Source: Parasponia andersonii (Eukaryota > Streptophyta > Magnoliopsida > Rosales > Cannabaceae). Taken from it: a DNA stretch of 64,000 bases. Position 1 is the first letter of the stretch, and each line of letters begins with the position of its first letter. Made by a program: the position numbers and the translations under genes. The DNA is taken from positions 571,634-635,633 of the forward strand of contig JXTB01000235.1 in the NCBI GenBank assembly GCA_002914805.1, given 5' to 3'. Under the pieces are notes generated by a model. The model was not told where the DNA came from. It did not search any database and saw only the letters and a list, made by a program, of their open reading frames with translations. Positions 24,466-37,489 of this stretch are shown piece after piece.

Positions 24466-25798
24466 AAGTAGTATAATCAAAACCATTCAATTCATATGCA
24501 TATGATACAAATCAACCCATACCCATGAGCTCTCATCCTCTCATCTGTGGAAACCCATGATGATGGCACTAAATATGCCCAACAGCCTGCCTGATACCTA
24601 AGCCCATAACCGGAGGGGACACCCATATGTCGCCTACCAAACCTGGAGGGGCAACCAAATTGCCTACGCCTGCCAAATGGGGAGGTAATTAGAAGTAACA
24701 AAACTCCGCGCGAGTTTATAGACTTTCACTGATTGTGGGGCACGCAGTGCTACACTTTAAACCCACGATGCTAACACGGTGCTCATATATGATCCTATGA
24801 CAGGTGCAATACAGAACTGAAGTGTGAAAATAATCGTGCTCTGATTTTTCAGTAAAATCAACATATTAGGTTTTTATAGAAAAATGGGCAGCATAACGGC
24901 CCTATTTTTAATATACCCAAAATAATTTACACTCAGAAAATTTCCAGAGCAATACAGCATATATCTCATACAACCAATTCCCATCAAAGATATTCGAGAA
25001 ACCAAAAATCACATTTGTTCTCATATGTTGCAGAAAATAATTTTTATTTGAAAATGATATAAAACACAGGTAATTGAATCTCTACCTCGCTCGAATAGCA
25101 ATACCACGCTATTGATTCCTCAAGGTGTCGTTGACGATCACCCGGAGGCTCGGAAATAAATTCTAAGCCCTCGATCGTCGTCTTGCGAAAAACCAACTTC
25201 TCACCGGAGCTTCAATTCCACAAACGGATCTCTTCGCTGAATTCCTAGTACCCAAAATAGCTAGGTTAAACATATAACTTGTCCAATTCAGGTTTGGGCC
25301 CATACTAGACCGGTGACACGCGAAACGAGGCAAATCTCGACCGTCCGATCTCGATTTCCGTGCTGATCACCAAAAATAGGCAATATATATCAAACTTATC
25401 CATTTTCCGAGTACAATCCAAAAATGACAACAAAAACACAATCCAACGGCTAGATCAAAAAGTCAAACTTAAACTCGAAATCCCCAAAAATGGCAACTTT
25501 CAATCTGAGCAAAATGGAGTTGAGATATATATATCTTGATGATCCTTGAGATGAAACGAATCCAACGGAACCAGATGGAGGCTGAATGGTGGCTGGAATC
25601 GTCGTCGGTGGCCAAAAATCCGAAACGGCGACTTAGAGATTTTCCGGTGACACAGACGTCGACGGTGGCTGGCGAGGGGTGGCGGAGCTTCGGTGCGGCA
25701 CGGGGAGGCTTCACCAGTCAGTCGGTTGGCTGGACGGTGGCTGGCGGCGGCTCGGCGGCGGCTCGGCGGCTTTCTCCGGTGGTGCGCGGCTGAGAAAC

Positions 25799-25833
<35 letters not shown>

Positions 25834-26085
25834 GGGGGGGAAGAGAGAGAAGAGAGAGAGAGAAAGGAAAAGGACAGGGCACGTGGCCCTGTCTTATAGG
25901 GCTGTGCAATTTTTCAAAAATTACACATAAGTCCCAAATTTCAAATCTCTATCAATCTAGTCCCCTAAAAATTGTAATTTAGTCCCTTTGCACAAAATTT
26001 GAGCAAATTAATCCCCCCAATATTTTATCCAGAAAATTAGTAAATGTCCAAATTACCCTCAAAAATTCCGGGTTTTTACACTTAT
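23849..26085 (-). mobile_element. Solo LTR of the chromovirus-type element (copy 3)
   Basis: Body 23854-26080, collinear with copy 1 along its whole length. The flanking pentamers CCTAT (23849-23853) and CTTAT (26081-26085) match at four of five positions, consistent with an aged target duplication. A GA microsatellite lies at about 25800-25865 and the right end is GGGTTTTTACA. No internal region. Confidence 0.75.
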
Positions 26086-28214
26086 CACTTGTTACTCCTC
26101 AAACATTTATACCATTAGTATTTGTTAAACTTTAGTACGAAATAGTAATTTCATGTAAGAATTAATATTAGTATTGTTCTCTAATTTGTTACGAAAGTTT
26201 TTGTTTAATTCCTTATCTGTTAATATTTAAAATAAATTTATAGAAGCAGTAAACTACAAAAAAATAATTAATTATAAAAATATAAGGATCAAAATTAAAA
26301 TTTTAGTATTTGAGAATCAAAATGATTTCTAAGAGTTTATGGAGTAATAAAGGTAATAAACACTAAAAACAAATTTTTGGAAATAGTGAAATTTTGACAA
26401 TCACTTTTACAGACTCTGAATTGAATTTTGTTTAGCTTCTCCATTTAACATTTTTGGAAACTCTTATATTTTTCGTTACACTACCAATCATATTTGGACA
26501 AACTATTAATTTCATATTTTTTTTTCTTTGGCTTTTTACACAATTTTTCTCCACGTAATTATAATAAATTTCTTTTAAAAAAAACCACTTTATTTTAGTT
26601 AATGTACAATTTTTTTCCCACTTTCTATGGCTAAATGGATGAGCATATCAATTTTTACACTAAGTAATCAACTCATATAGTGGCTTTTATTTAAACTGTA
26701 AGTATTTCAGTTTTTATACAGACTATATCAACTATATAATATAGTCAGCTTTTATACTAAGTACGTCCTTTTTGCATTGACTTAATCGTTTTTTAACGGA
26801 TTTATCAACTGAATTGGCCATTTTGCTATAAATTTTTATTTTTATTTTTTAAAAAATAATCTATTTTAAAGCGCTCGAAACTAAAAGCCCATTTTTCTCC
26901 TCACTTAAATCCGTGATAAATGAAAAAGATTTATAAGGTCACTAGGCAATAATTAATGGGGCTAATAACCAAATGACTAATATTTGTAAATGTTTATATT
27001 TTTCAAATAGTGTAGCAAAATGACTAGTATATTAGTGCATATACTAAGTGTAAAATATATATAAAAAAACTAATATACTTAGTACATAAACTAAAGTTGG
27101 TATATAAATGAATGTTTTGAGTATAACAAAATATATACTCAGATATTTAGCTATAATAAGAAAAAAAATGAACATTTAACTATATAAAGAGAAAAAATAG
27201 ACATTTATTAAAGTAAAGTTTAAAAAAAAAGACACTCACTCTAATTTCTCATAATCAAATAAAGAAATTAGTGAAACAATATACTTTTCAAAGTGACTGT
27301 TAGTAAAAATCTTACATTTTAAAACTCTAGGCAAAGTAACATTTTTGTGTTTCTAGCGTGTTTGATTTATGACTTAAAAAGGCTATTGATGCGGAATAGG
27401 ATATATGATTGTTTTATTAATTATGTTTTATTTAAGTTTTGGTAAATTTTTTACAATCATTTTAGTTAACAACGTGATTTGTAAAGATATTGGTATAAAA
27501 ATAGATCAAAAGCTAAAACAATCAAAAACACTAAAGATTTTATAGTGTTTCGGCGCTAGAATGAGCTTACATCCATTTACTTTTTTTACTGTGTCTATCG
27601 TTTTTTCCCGATATTTATAGGAGGATGGTATTACAATCATTGATAAGTCGATTAATGACTGGTAACTCCCATAATCAAGTATAATTTAATCTGAGATTAA
27701 GGCCATTTTCAACGGCTTGGTACAATAAAAACATTACAATAAATTTTAGGTATCGTAACAGTGCTATAATGTTCTTTTTGCCATTCACTTCGTACGTTTA
27801 TATATTTCTCGTTATTTTTCGTGTCGGTCTTCCTAAATTAAACCTCAACTTCAATCCTGAGGAAGTCGATGAGCTCGCCTAGCTCACTCTTACTGCGACA
27901 ACCGATTTGTTAATCAAAACAAATGCATCGTCTCTGGTGTCACGTCCTATGTCGGTCTGTACGGACAAATGATGTCCCAAGAGACCATTCTTGATTACAT
28001 CGTCATCTAGTGGTTTTAGCACAATCTTCTGGGATTATAAAGCTCGATGACGTCTCCCTCTGTGTTCAGTTGGTAGTCAATTTCTATGGATATATTTCAG
28101 TTTTAGAGAGCTCACGGGCCCACCTTCCTTCTAGCATGCTCCATCGACGAGCTCCTTACTTCTCGCATTTGTCAATTGGATTTAGTCTTCCGGATTGGAA
28201 GGACTTGCATAACA
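26086..28214. other. Intergenic AT-rich DNA with a possible old LTR scrap
   Basis: No gene recognised. At about 27515-27600 the order 'ttatagtg-ttcggc-cttacatccattta' resembles the reverse-complement R/U5 part of the Tat LTR and may be a strongly decayed LTR. The stretch 27833-28214 is less AT-rich and looks like decayed coding sequence, but I could not assign it. Confidence 0.35.
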
Positions 28215-28835
28215 CTATTTGTTGATAGAGGTTTTGTCAACAATGAATTTAGGAAAATTGCGAGATGTGGCCTGTGTGTGAAAAAAATTGATAGAGTAAA
28301 ATAAATAAAGAGACGAGAATTTTATAGCGGTTCAGCTCCAAAAAAGAAGAGCCTAGGTCCACTGTTCTTCACTATTTTTTGGAGAATTACAAGGGTTTCT
28401 CTAAGTCTCAATATGAGAGCAAAGAGAGAATTATAGAGAATGTGCAGTAAAGTGATTGTGAGAAAATTGTGTCCCCCAAACTATGAGACTGAGCTCTCTT
28501 TATATAGGTGATAGTAGCTCAATGTTTCCTAATTACGAAAATAGATAATACATAATCAGACATACAATTTCGGGTAATAATACAAAATCGGATAACAACT
28601 CAAATGGAATTTATTGCTCGAACTCCATATAGAAGCTCGTTTTCTTTTCTTTGTTGGTCACCTGTTTGAAGAAATTTGATCTAGTTTCTTCTTTATGATA
28701 GTCATACTTAACTCATTCAGAGAAGGTCGTACTTCGATTAGGAAAGTACATATGCAACCTAACACATTCAACTTGGTTGTTGACTTTCCTTTCTTAGCAT
28801 TGACTAATATAGATGTAAGATCGTGCAACACTATT
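28215..28835 (-). mobile_element. Solo Tat-type LTR with 5-bp target duplication
   Basis: Reverse-complement copy of the Tat LTR at 28220-28830. Its left end corresponds to the LTR 3' end (TGTTGATAGAGG) and its right end to the LTR start (CGTGCAACA). It is flanked exactly by CTATT on both sides (28215-28219 and 28831-28835). No internal sequence. Confidence 0.8.
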
Positions 28836-29235
28836 TATACCGTGTCTCAGTCATTTGTTATCGACTTTCTTAAGAGAAAATCCATGTATAAATAGATAAC
28901 TAAATTTATGTTTTAGTCAACTTCTAGAATTTGTTAAATTTCCTAATTAAATTGAATTGTCTATCAATAGAAAGCTTAGCAGTCTATGAAATGAATGAAT
29001 TGAATGAATATTGTGTTTTCTCCTTCTATAGTTCTCTTTCTCTCTCTTCATTTTCTATCTTGATTCTGGTACGTATGTCTCTCTAATCTATATTCATTTT
29101 ATTTTGTCTCTCAAGTTTGAAATATGTCTTAATTTTATCTTTTCTATCTAATTCTCCTATTATCTATTTTCTCCTCTAGTCCTACATCAATTATATTTTT
29201 AAGAATTTTAAGAGATTGACATTTCTTTAAAAGTT
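28836..29235. other. Intergenic, unassigned
   Basis: TC-rich sequence around 29000-29170 with a TATAAATA-like box near 28886. It may be part of an older LTR, but no boundaries could be found. Confidence 0.3.
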
Positions 29236-30557
29236 TCTTTTCTTTGTTGATTACCCATTTGAAGAAGCTCGTTTCCTTTTCTTTGTTGATTACCTATTTG
29301 AAGAAACTTGATCTAGTTTTCTCTTTATGATGGTCGCACTTAACTCATTCGGAGAAGGTCGCACTTCAATTAGAAAAGTACACATGCGGCCTAACGCATT
29401 CAACTCAGTTGTTGACTTTCCTTTCCTAGTATTGACTAAGATAGATTTAAGATCGCACAATAATTGTTCCCCTAGCTCCATTAGTTCTTTAGGACTAAAT
29501 GGAGCTTTCTACTCTGACAAAAGTGAGCTTAAGAGTACGACATTATGAGATCATCTTAAAAGCCCCGAAGAGTCATGAAAATCTCGAGTCACACCTTCCC
29601 TAAACCATGCGTGCATTTCTCTGACAGATGCATCCACGTGTCACTTTTCCTCTGGAGAATGGCGAGGCTCAAGGAGACTTCTCCGTTTCTCGAGTAGATG
29701 TGATGATGACGATGATGTCAGCTGTTATTTTAAAACTAAAATATTTTCGTATTTCAAAAATTAAATGATTTAAATTCGAAAATTAAATATCCAACATGAA
29801 ATCTGGCCATTAGTTCTGAAAATTAACTCTCTAAATCTACGGCTGAGATTTATTAATTCTTAAAGTATATAAAGAAAAAACCCTCTATATTCTCCATTTT
29901 CATCTTTTCGTGAACCTCCGAAACTTCCCAATCTCAGAAATCTGAGAACCAAAAAAGCCTCAAAGTACTTCGAAGATCTAAGATTTTCCAGTGAAACTCA
30001 GAGATTCCGGTCACTTGTGTTATACAAGCAAAGTCCAGGTCTCAGGAAACCCTCCAAAGCTTCAAATCAAGGTTAGTATCCCTCTCTTTTTCTTGTTCCT
30101 TTATTTATGCTTCCCTTAATATCATCATACCTTATAATAACATAGCATGTATAAATGATAAATTGCTCTAAGAAACTTGAACTAACATTCTCTCCGAATT
30201 TCTCTCTTGAACTGAACGGAGTATGAACTGTCGAATTAGCCATTCACTGAACTAATAGAATTTTGATTTTTCTGATTTCTAGGTTTGTAGATGAAAACCA
30301 TAGAGCTGTAGTTTTAAGATTGGACTCTAGTTGAACAATCGACACAAATCTAATAGACCGAATGACGAATTGCCCTAGACGAGTAAACTATCGAACCCTG
30401 AAATTAATTAGAAGAACTTGATCAGATTGCTATTAAACGAATAGTTAGCTATCGGTGCAACTTTTTTAGGTTTGTAGCCCCAAATTGCTCACACATAACG
30501 AGTATACATGCAACAATAGACAAACCAGTATACCTATTTCTAGATCGCACTTAGGTT

Positions 30558-32752
30558 AGTATTGTCACGACCCAAAACCCAGGTCAGTGGCAGAAGGGAA
30601 ATTTCACAAAAATGGGAAATTCCTTGATTTATTTGAAAAAGTGTCAAAAGTTCTAGTTTATAAAACGGTCTATTTAAATAAAATAACTGAAATTTCATCC
30701 CGTGAACCACTCCTACAGTTCGTATACACTATTAAACATAGACCGAATAATAATTTAAAAACCCGAAATCAAATATAAGTTCAAGCATCACCATCATCCA
30801 CAACGAAACTCAAATTCCATAATGGCATAAATAAGTTCACAGACAAAGATAGAATGTAGTAATCTTGGCTCAATGCTAAACAAAACCCAAACAGTCAAAA
30901 CACCATAACAACAAGCTTCTAGCATTACCAAGAAATGAACTACAGTCAAGATGACCTCTTACTCCTCTTGATCACCAAGGTCGCACTGGATACCACCTGA
31001 GGAAGAAGGTAGGGGGTGAGCATAAAATGCCCAGTAGGAAAAATAATTACCTCGGTCGAAAACATTTTAGTGATGGAGAATTCGTGCATGGTTAGTTTAG
31101 TCCAAAACATACATATATATATATAATCCAAACTAGAAATCCATATATATATATAAAGCAGTGTAATCAAAACTATTCAATTCAGATGCACATGACACAA
31201 ATCAACCCATACCTATGAGCTATCATCCTCTCATTTGTGCAAACCTAGGATGATGGCACTAAGTATGCCTAACAACCTGCCTAACACCTAAGCCCATACC
31301 CGGAGGGGACACTCGTGTGTCGCCTACCAAACTTGGAGAGGCAACCGAATTGCCTACGCTTGCCAAATAGGGAGGTAATCAGAAGTAACAAAACCCCACA
31401 CAGGTTTACAGACTCTACACCGATGGTGGGGCAGACAGCACCACACTATAAACCCACAATGCTAACACAGTGCTCATGTATGATCTTATAACACGTACAA
31501 TACAGAACTGAAGTGTGAAAATAATCATGCTCGAGTTTTTCAATAAAATCAATATACTAGGTTTTATAGGAATACGGGCAGCATAACGGCCCTATTTTTA
31601 ATATACCCAAAATAACTTGTACTCAAAAAATTCCCAAAGCAATACAATATGTATACATCATACAATCAATTCCCATCACAGATGTTCAAGAAAACCAAAA
31701 ATCACATTTGTTCTCATATGTTGCAGAAAATAAGTTTTATTCGAAAACGATATAAAACAGAGGTAATTGAGTCCCTACCTTGCTCGAAGAGCGATACCAT
31801 GCTGTTAAATCCTCAAGGTATCGTTAACGATCACCCGGAGGGTCGGGAACCAATTCCAAGCCCTCAATCATCCTCTTGCGAAAAATCAACTTCTCACCGG
31901 AGGTTCAATTCCACAAACGGACCTGTTCACTGAATTCTTAGCACCAAAAATAGCTAAGTTAGATATATAACTTGTCTAATTCGGGTCTGGACCCATACTG
32001 GGCCGGTGGCATGCAAATCAAGGCAAATCTCGACCATCTGATCTTGATTTTTGTGCCAATCACCAAGCATATGCAATATATATGTATCAAACTTCTCCAT
32101 TTTCTAAGTACAATCTAAAAATGACAACAAAACACAATCCAACGGCCGGATCAAAAAGTCAACTCATGCTCAAAACATTCCAAAAATGGCAACTTTTGAT
32201 TTGGGTATTATGGGATTAAGATATATATACCTTGAGCTTCCTCTCGACGAGACGAATCCAACGAGTCGAGTTTAAGGTCGAATGGTGGCCAGAATCGTCG
32301 CCGACGACAAAAACTCCTCTGCGGCCACTTTCTCTTCTCCGATTTCGGTGGGCTTCTCCGGCGGTTTCTGGTAGTCAGCGACGAGCTCGGCGCAGTGCTA
32401 GTGAGTTTACCGGCAGTCCCTGCAGCTGGGTAGTGGCTGGAGGTGGGGCGGTTCCCCTTCGGTGGTGCACGGCCAAGAGATAGAAAGAGACGAGGGAGAG
32501 AAGGTTGACGCGAGGGAGAGAGAGAGGGAAAAAGAAATAGGATCAGATGGCTCTGTTTTATGGGGCAGTGCAATTTTTTAAAAATTGCACATAAGTCCTC
32601 AAATTATCAAATTTCTATCAATTTTGTCCCCTAAAAATTATAATTTAGTCTTTCTACACAAAACTTTTGCAAATTAATCTCCCCATTATTATATCCGGAA
32701 AATTGGTAAAATGTCCAAATTACCCTCCCAAAATCTGGGTTTTTACAAGTAT
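30558..32752 (-). mobile_element. Solo LTR of the chromovirus-type element (copy 4), inserted in the second Tat element
   Basis: Body 30563-32747 (2185 bp), with TGTCACGACCC and GGGTTTTTACA ends and an exact 5-bp duplication AGTAT at 30558-30562 and 32748-32752. It is collinear with copies 1 and 3 and almost the same length as copy 1. No internal region. Confidence 0.85.
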
Positions 32753-33124
32753 TATAAAAATTCTTATTTACCTGTAGATCAGTGCTCACATAGGACTAAA
32801 CATGCCCCATGTTTCTCTTTCAGATATCTAGTAGTGAGGAACTTAGGGAGGGGAATGCGTTCTCAGGGGAATCATCATTCTCTGATGCAAACACTAGTTT
32901 GATAGACCTCGATGACTACTTAGAGCTGGAGCCCGAGGTAGAAATAACTGGGACTAGGCAAAGTAGTCCTTGCATAGGCGACCTCCCTCAGAACTAATAG
33001 CCTCAACATATTAGGGACGCCCCTGAATTTGCCAAAGGTTATAATTATGTAGAAGGCGATTGGTCATGTACCAATATAAAGACGAGTTGTACCACGAACA
33101 AGCTTGAGAAGATCGTACAAGATT

Positions 33125-34350
33125 ACTACTGGTGATAGCTAGAAAAAAATTTCCGAAAATATTTTCATAAAATCATTTTTAAGAACACCATAGTCTTGTA
33201 AAATCAAGAAACGCAGCGGAATTGGTCGTTTAAAATTTTTCCTTTTACAAAATATTTCAGATCGTGATCTAACATAAATTAACTCTTGATCTAGACAAGA
33301 ACAATACTCGGAATCGCTCCACAACCTTCTCGTCTTCTTATCTATTTTTGAAAGCTGTTTGATTGATCCGATGAGTGGCCACCTTCTTGATTCCTAACAA
33401 AGAGATCTGTAGACAAACAAGAAGACAATCTTCTCGAAACTATTTCTTCGGGTTGACAAAAAACACCAAGAATGGAATCCCTAAGGTTGGCCGATTTTCT
33501 GCTCTCCCTCTCTCTCTGTTATGCGTGTGACACTCTCTTCTCAAGGAGATGTTTCACGTGAAGTGTTGTATTGTGTAGTTAGAGAACTTTTCTCCTAACT
33601 AGAAAAAGATTAGTAAACCCTAATGAGCTTATTGGGCTTGTTGGGCTCAACTGATCATNNNNNNNNNNNNNNNNNNNNNNNNNNNNNNNNNNNNNNNNNN
33701 NNNNNNNNNNNNNNNNNNNNNNNNNNNNNNNNNNNNNNNNNNNNNNNNNNNNNNNNNNNNNNNNNNNNNNNNNNNNNNNNNNNNNNNNNNNNNNNNNNNN
33801 NNNNNNNNNNNNNNNNNNNNNNNNNNNNNNNNNNNNNNNNNNNNNNNNNNNNNNNNNNNNNNNNNNNNNNNNNNNNNNNNNNNNNNNNNNNNNNNNNNNN
33901 NNNNNNNNNNNNNNNNNNNNNNNNNGATGCTGTTATAACTTTCTTATAATACACTAGTGTTTCTATCCGAAGACTCACTTCGATAATTAGAGACTTCATT
34001 AATTAAATAGACAACACTACTTTCTATGGCATAGTAAAGTATTTCATCTTCAATATGCAGAATGCGAACAATTAATTTTAGACATAATAAAATAAAGAAT
34101 ATAATGTCTCCCATATGTGAACTCATCATACGAATAATTCTTTATTACTCATTTCTTGTTTTGGAATATTTTTAGATGCTTGCATAAGATAAACATACAC
34201 ATCACATGTATATCAATGGGACACAAATGAAATAGAAATTCATAACATAGAATTTATTAAAAACAAAATAGACAAATAAATAATCTAATAAATATTATTT
34301 ATAATGTCTAAATAATAAATTACTTTATAGGACATTATTCCAACAATTAC
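33125..34350 (-). mobile_element. Solo copia-type LTR, inserted in the second Tat element
   Basis: Body 33130-34345 including a 267-N gap. On the minus strand it starts TGTTGGAATAATGTCC and ends CTATCACCA. Flanking pentamers ACTAC and ATTAC agree at four positions. The Tat antisense region continues on both sides, which supports the boundaries. A different family from the copia element at 35221. Confidence 0.65.
33659..33925. other. Assembly gap (267 N)
   Basis: Run of N inside the copia-type solo LTR. Confidence 0.99.
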
Positions 34351-35220
34351 AACATCAACATACTCTGCCGTCTACCTACAGAATTCAATCGACCACACAC
34401 CCCTCCTCACAGTACTGCCTCATTCTCAAACGTAGTTCTCAGATGCGGTGTCCACCTCCCATTACATCCATATATCAAATCAATCATCAACTATTATGAA
34501 GTTGTCCCCTTTCAATTAACCACAAATACATACAGATACATGGTAGGTTTGTATATATTATACCATAAATTAGGTCTAGGATCTCCAACACCTGAGGAGT
34601 TCACTTGGTTCTACCAAGTAAAATCAAACCCCTCAGATTTTAGCTTCTTCTATACGAGCAAGTGGTCAAATCAGGCAATAAAAACCATTCATGGGGTTCG
34701 CAATAACATGGAAAAATGGAAAAATCTATTTTTCCACTTTGACTATGCAGAAAACGGCTTCTTTCAAAACCTTGGCAGGTAACTTTTATAACTTATTCTA
34801 TATAAATGTCTATTTGATCACATTCTTATGTCATCACAGATAACAAGGAGTGCCTAGGTCTCAATGAAGAGCAGCTTGCAAGGGTGTATAAAATAAACGA
34901 CCTTCCAATTGAAGAATTCGATTAGAAGAAGCTTGGGACAACCAAGAACTTAATCCCTTGCGGACTGTTTCCGAAGCACGCTTCTCTCCCTGTAGCATCA
35001 AATCGTCCAAAAAAACCCTCAAGCTCGAAGAAGCAGAAGAAACAGAAGGGAGCGAGTGCCTCATCTTTCAAACAAGTAGCCCGCATCTTCTTCCTTAGGG
35101 GCACCAAGTCAAGCCGACAAGGACGAGGAATTAGTCGCACTCCTCCATCTATTATGAGAAAAGGCAGGTCTAAGTGCGGCCTTTATTAATAGCTTCACCT
35201 CCGAGGAAGGATGGGAAAGG

Positions 35221-36621
35221 TGTTGGGATTTTAGCCCTAAAAAGCAGATTTCCAATTTCACCCTTTTGAGTATAAAAAACTTTCTATTATATGCAATTAT
35301 GATATTTGCTAAATTAAACTATCTTAGTTGAATAGTTTATTCATGTGAAAAATATTCCATGACTTTATATGTGTATAAAGAAATAAACATGATTAAGTAT
35401 TAATTATGGGGAGACTTATTTCTTTATCTAAGTCTAAATAAAGTAGTTTACAATCTGTAAATAAAGATGGAATACTTTATTTACTATAGGTTGTAGTGTT
35501 TGTCTATCTCAACGGAAATAATGTGTCTCAAATCATTGAAGTATCTAAGTTCTGATAGAAACACTAATACAACATAAAAAAGTTATGTGTATTGAACTGG
35601 ACCAAGTAATATAAAGAATTGGATTGCTGTAACTCAATTCTTATATTATCACAAACTAGCTCTTAGCATATAGATCTTAATCCTTGATGTTTGACTGGAC
35701 TTGTTTTCATGGGTTATAGCTTTTTGATGACATTTAATCTAAGAGTACAGTATTAGGCCTTTAGTGAAGTGTCCCATTTACTAATTATATTTATATAAAT
35801 ACCATAATAAGAGTTATTATGTATTTATCATATTATTAGAGTTTTGATTATTTGGATCCATTAGGTCTCTTGTCTAACTCAATTAAGCTCATTAATTAGT
35901 TGGTGGTATTTGTGAAACTAGTTTCATGAAACTGTGTAAAATAATGGTTCTACACAGAAACTCGTATTTTTATTAATAAGTTTCATTAGTTGGATATATT
36001 TTTAAAAATACACCCAAAGCCCAATTTGGAGAACAAGCCCAATCCTAATTGGACTAGGGTTAGCAGTTTTGGGTCCTATATATATAAGATATATGAGAGA
36101 AAAAACTACACAGTAACTCTTAGAGAGTCACACGCATAAGGCACAAGGAGAGAGGAGAATTCGGCCACCGTAGGCTAATAGAGAGAGGAAAAGTTTCCTA
36201 TCATCTCACAATTCCATCTCACATCCCAGTGTTCCATAGGATCAAGAAGGCATTCTTGATCGTTCTCCAACATAGGTTTCAACTTGGTACCCACTCATCA
36301 AATCAATTAAAAGCAAGAGCATAGACAAGAAGATCTAAGGTTAGAGGTTTGATCACCATCAATAAGGAGATTAAGGAGAAATACGCTACAAGAGGTAAAC
36401 CCTAATCTCATCTCTAGAAATTTTGTATCTAGATTTGATTTATGTTGTCCATGATTCTGTACATGACGCATGTGTTATATGGTTATGAAAATTATTTTCA
36501 TGTAAAAAATTTTAAAATCTAAATCCACTAATTTTTCCATTGCGTTCATGATATGATCATGTATTTTCCATATCTGCATGCATGCATGATTTTCCAAAGT
36601 GTTAGGTCAATTTTTCCTACA
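35221..36621 (+). repeat. 5' LTR of the copia element
   Basis: 1401 bp, inserted into the antisense region of the second Tat element. TATATATAAGATATATGAG near 36078 is the likely TATA box. The 3' LTR at 42377 and the copy at 55773 are clearly the same family but differ in length. Confidence 0.8.
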
Positions 36622-36904
36622 ATTGGTATCAGAGCGTAGGTTCATATGTATAGCATAATATTGATATAGAATTGTATGATCTAGGTTATGTAATTAAGTT
36701 TGAGCAATTTTTGTTCGTGATAGTTAAATGATTCATGGTGATGAATGATATTTAATTATGTATACTATTGTGATTCTATCAAAATTAGGTTGGGTGTTCT
36801 TGAATTTTATGACTGATAGATTCATGAACATGTTTCAAAGAGTTTGGAAATCTAAATTTTCCATAATTTTTTGATATTTTTTTTTCATTTTTCAGCATTT
36901 AATA

Positions 36905-37485
36905 AAAAAAATTCGGCTAGCCCTAGCCCCGAGTGCACGGCTCGCCTGCGCAGTCAGCCTATGCATGGGTCTTGGACGCTAGTGCGGCCAAGCAGGCCAC
37001 ACACACGTGCGGCCTGCGCGCGGACTGCCTTGGGCGGCTTGCGTGCATGGCTGCATACATAGTGCACTGCCGGTGCGCAGCCCGTGCGTGTCCCGTGCGC
37101 GGCTCGTGCTATGCCGACACGTCACCCATGCGCAACCAACAGGGCATGGGCGCGACCCATGCTCGGCTAGCACGCCTTGCGTGCGGCCACCGCACCCAGC
37201 TTGCATGCCTATGGCGGCCTCTGCTGCACCAGTGTGCGGCATGCTACACCTACGGGAGGCCAGCGCGCGGCACTTGCTTCCATGCCCCTGGCTCACTCGC
37301 ACGGCCTACTGCACCAGCGCATAGCCCGTGCAATGCCTGGGAATGGGGCTGTTCTGTCTAGCGCGCGGCCAGCTCGCCTGGCACGCACGAGCTTGTCATG
37401 CGCCGTAGCCAGGCGGCCCTGCCTCATTATTATCCTTTGCTATACTTTTTGCCGCCCCTTCGGGCGGTGACGGCCTGTAGGCCGA
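36905..37485. other. GC-rich island in the copia leader
   Basis: About 580 bp at roughly two-thirds G+C, in surroundings well over two-thirds A+T, with many CG dinucleotides and repeated GCGCGGC/TGCATGGC-like words. Three overlapping frames are open only because the block is GC-rich. It is directly followed by an extremely AT-rich stretch (37490-38870). No coding family recognised. Confidence 0.6.
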
Positions 37486-37489
37486 CAGT

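Larger units (their letters stand above)
29236..35220 (-). mobile_element. Partial second Tat-type element, minus strand, twice interrupted
   Basis: From left to right: a piece of LTR (29236-29467), the polypurine tract (complement, near 29470-29490), the 3' internal sequence (29490-30557), and the antisense-frame region, which reads on the plus strand here (32753-33124 and 34351-35220). It is interrupted by a chromovirus solo LTR (30563-32747) and a copia solo LTR (33130-34345), and is cut at 35220 by the copia element. Gag and pol are absent from the window. It is broken and older than the three elements that interrupt it. Confidence 0.75.

Noticed and set aside
27500-27650. Possible third Tat-type LTR in reverse orientation
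   Set aside because: Only a loose resemblance in the R/U5 part, with no recognisable ends or target duplication. Mentioned only within the intergenic entry.
36871-37470. Several overlapping frames of about 100-140 codons on both strands
   Set aside because: All lie in one GC-rich island where stop codons are rare by chance. The products are low-complexity Ala/Cys/Arg/Pro sequence with no family resemblance.
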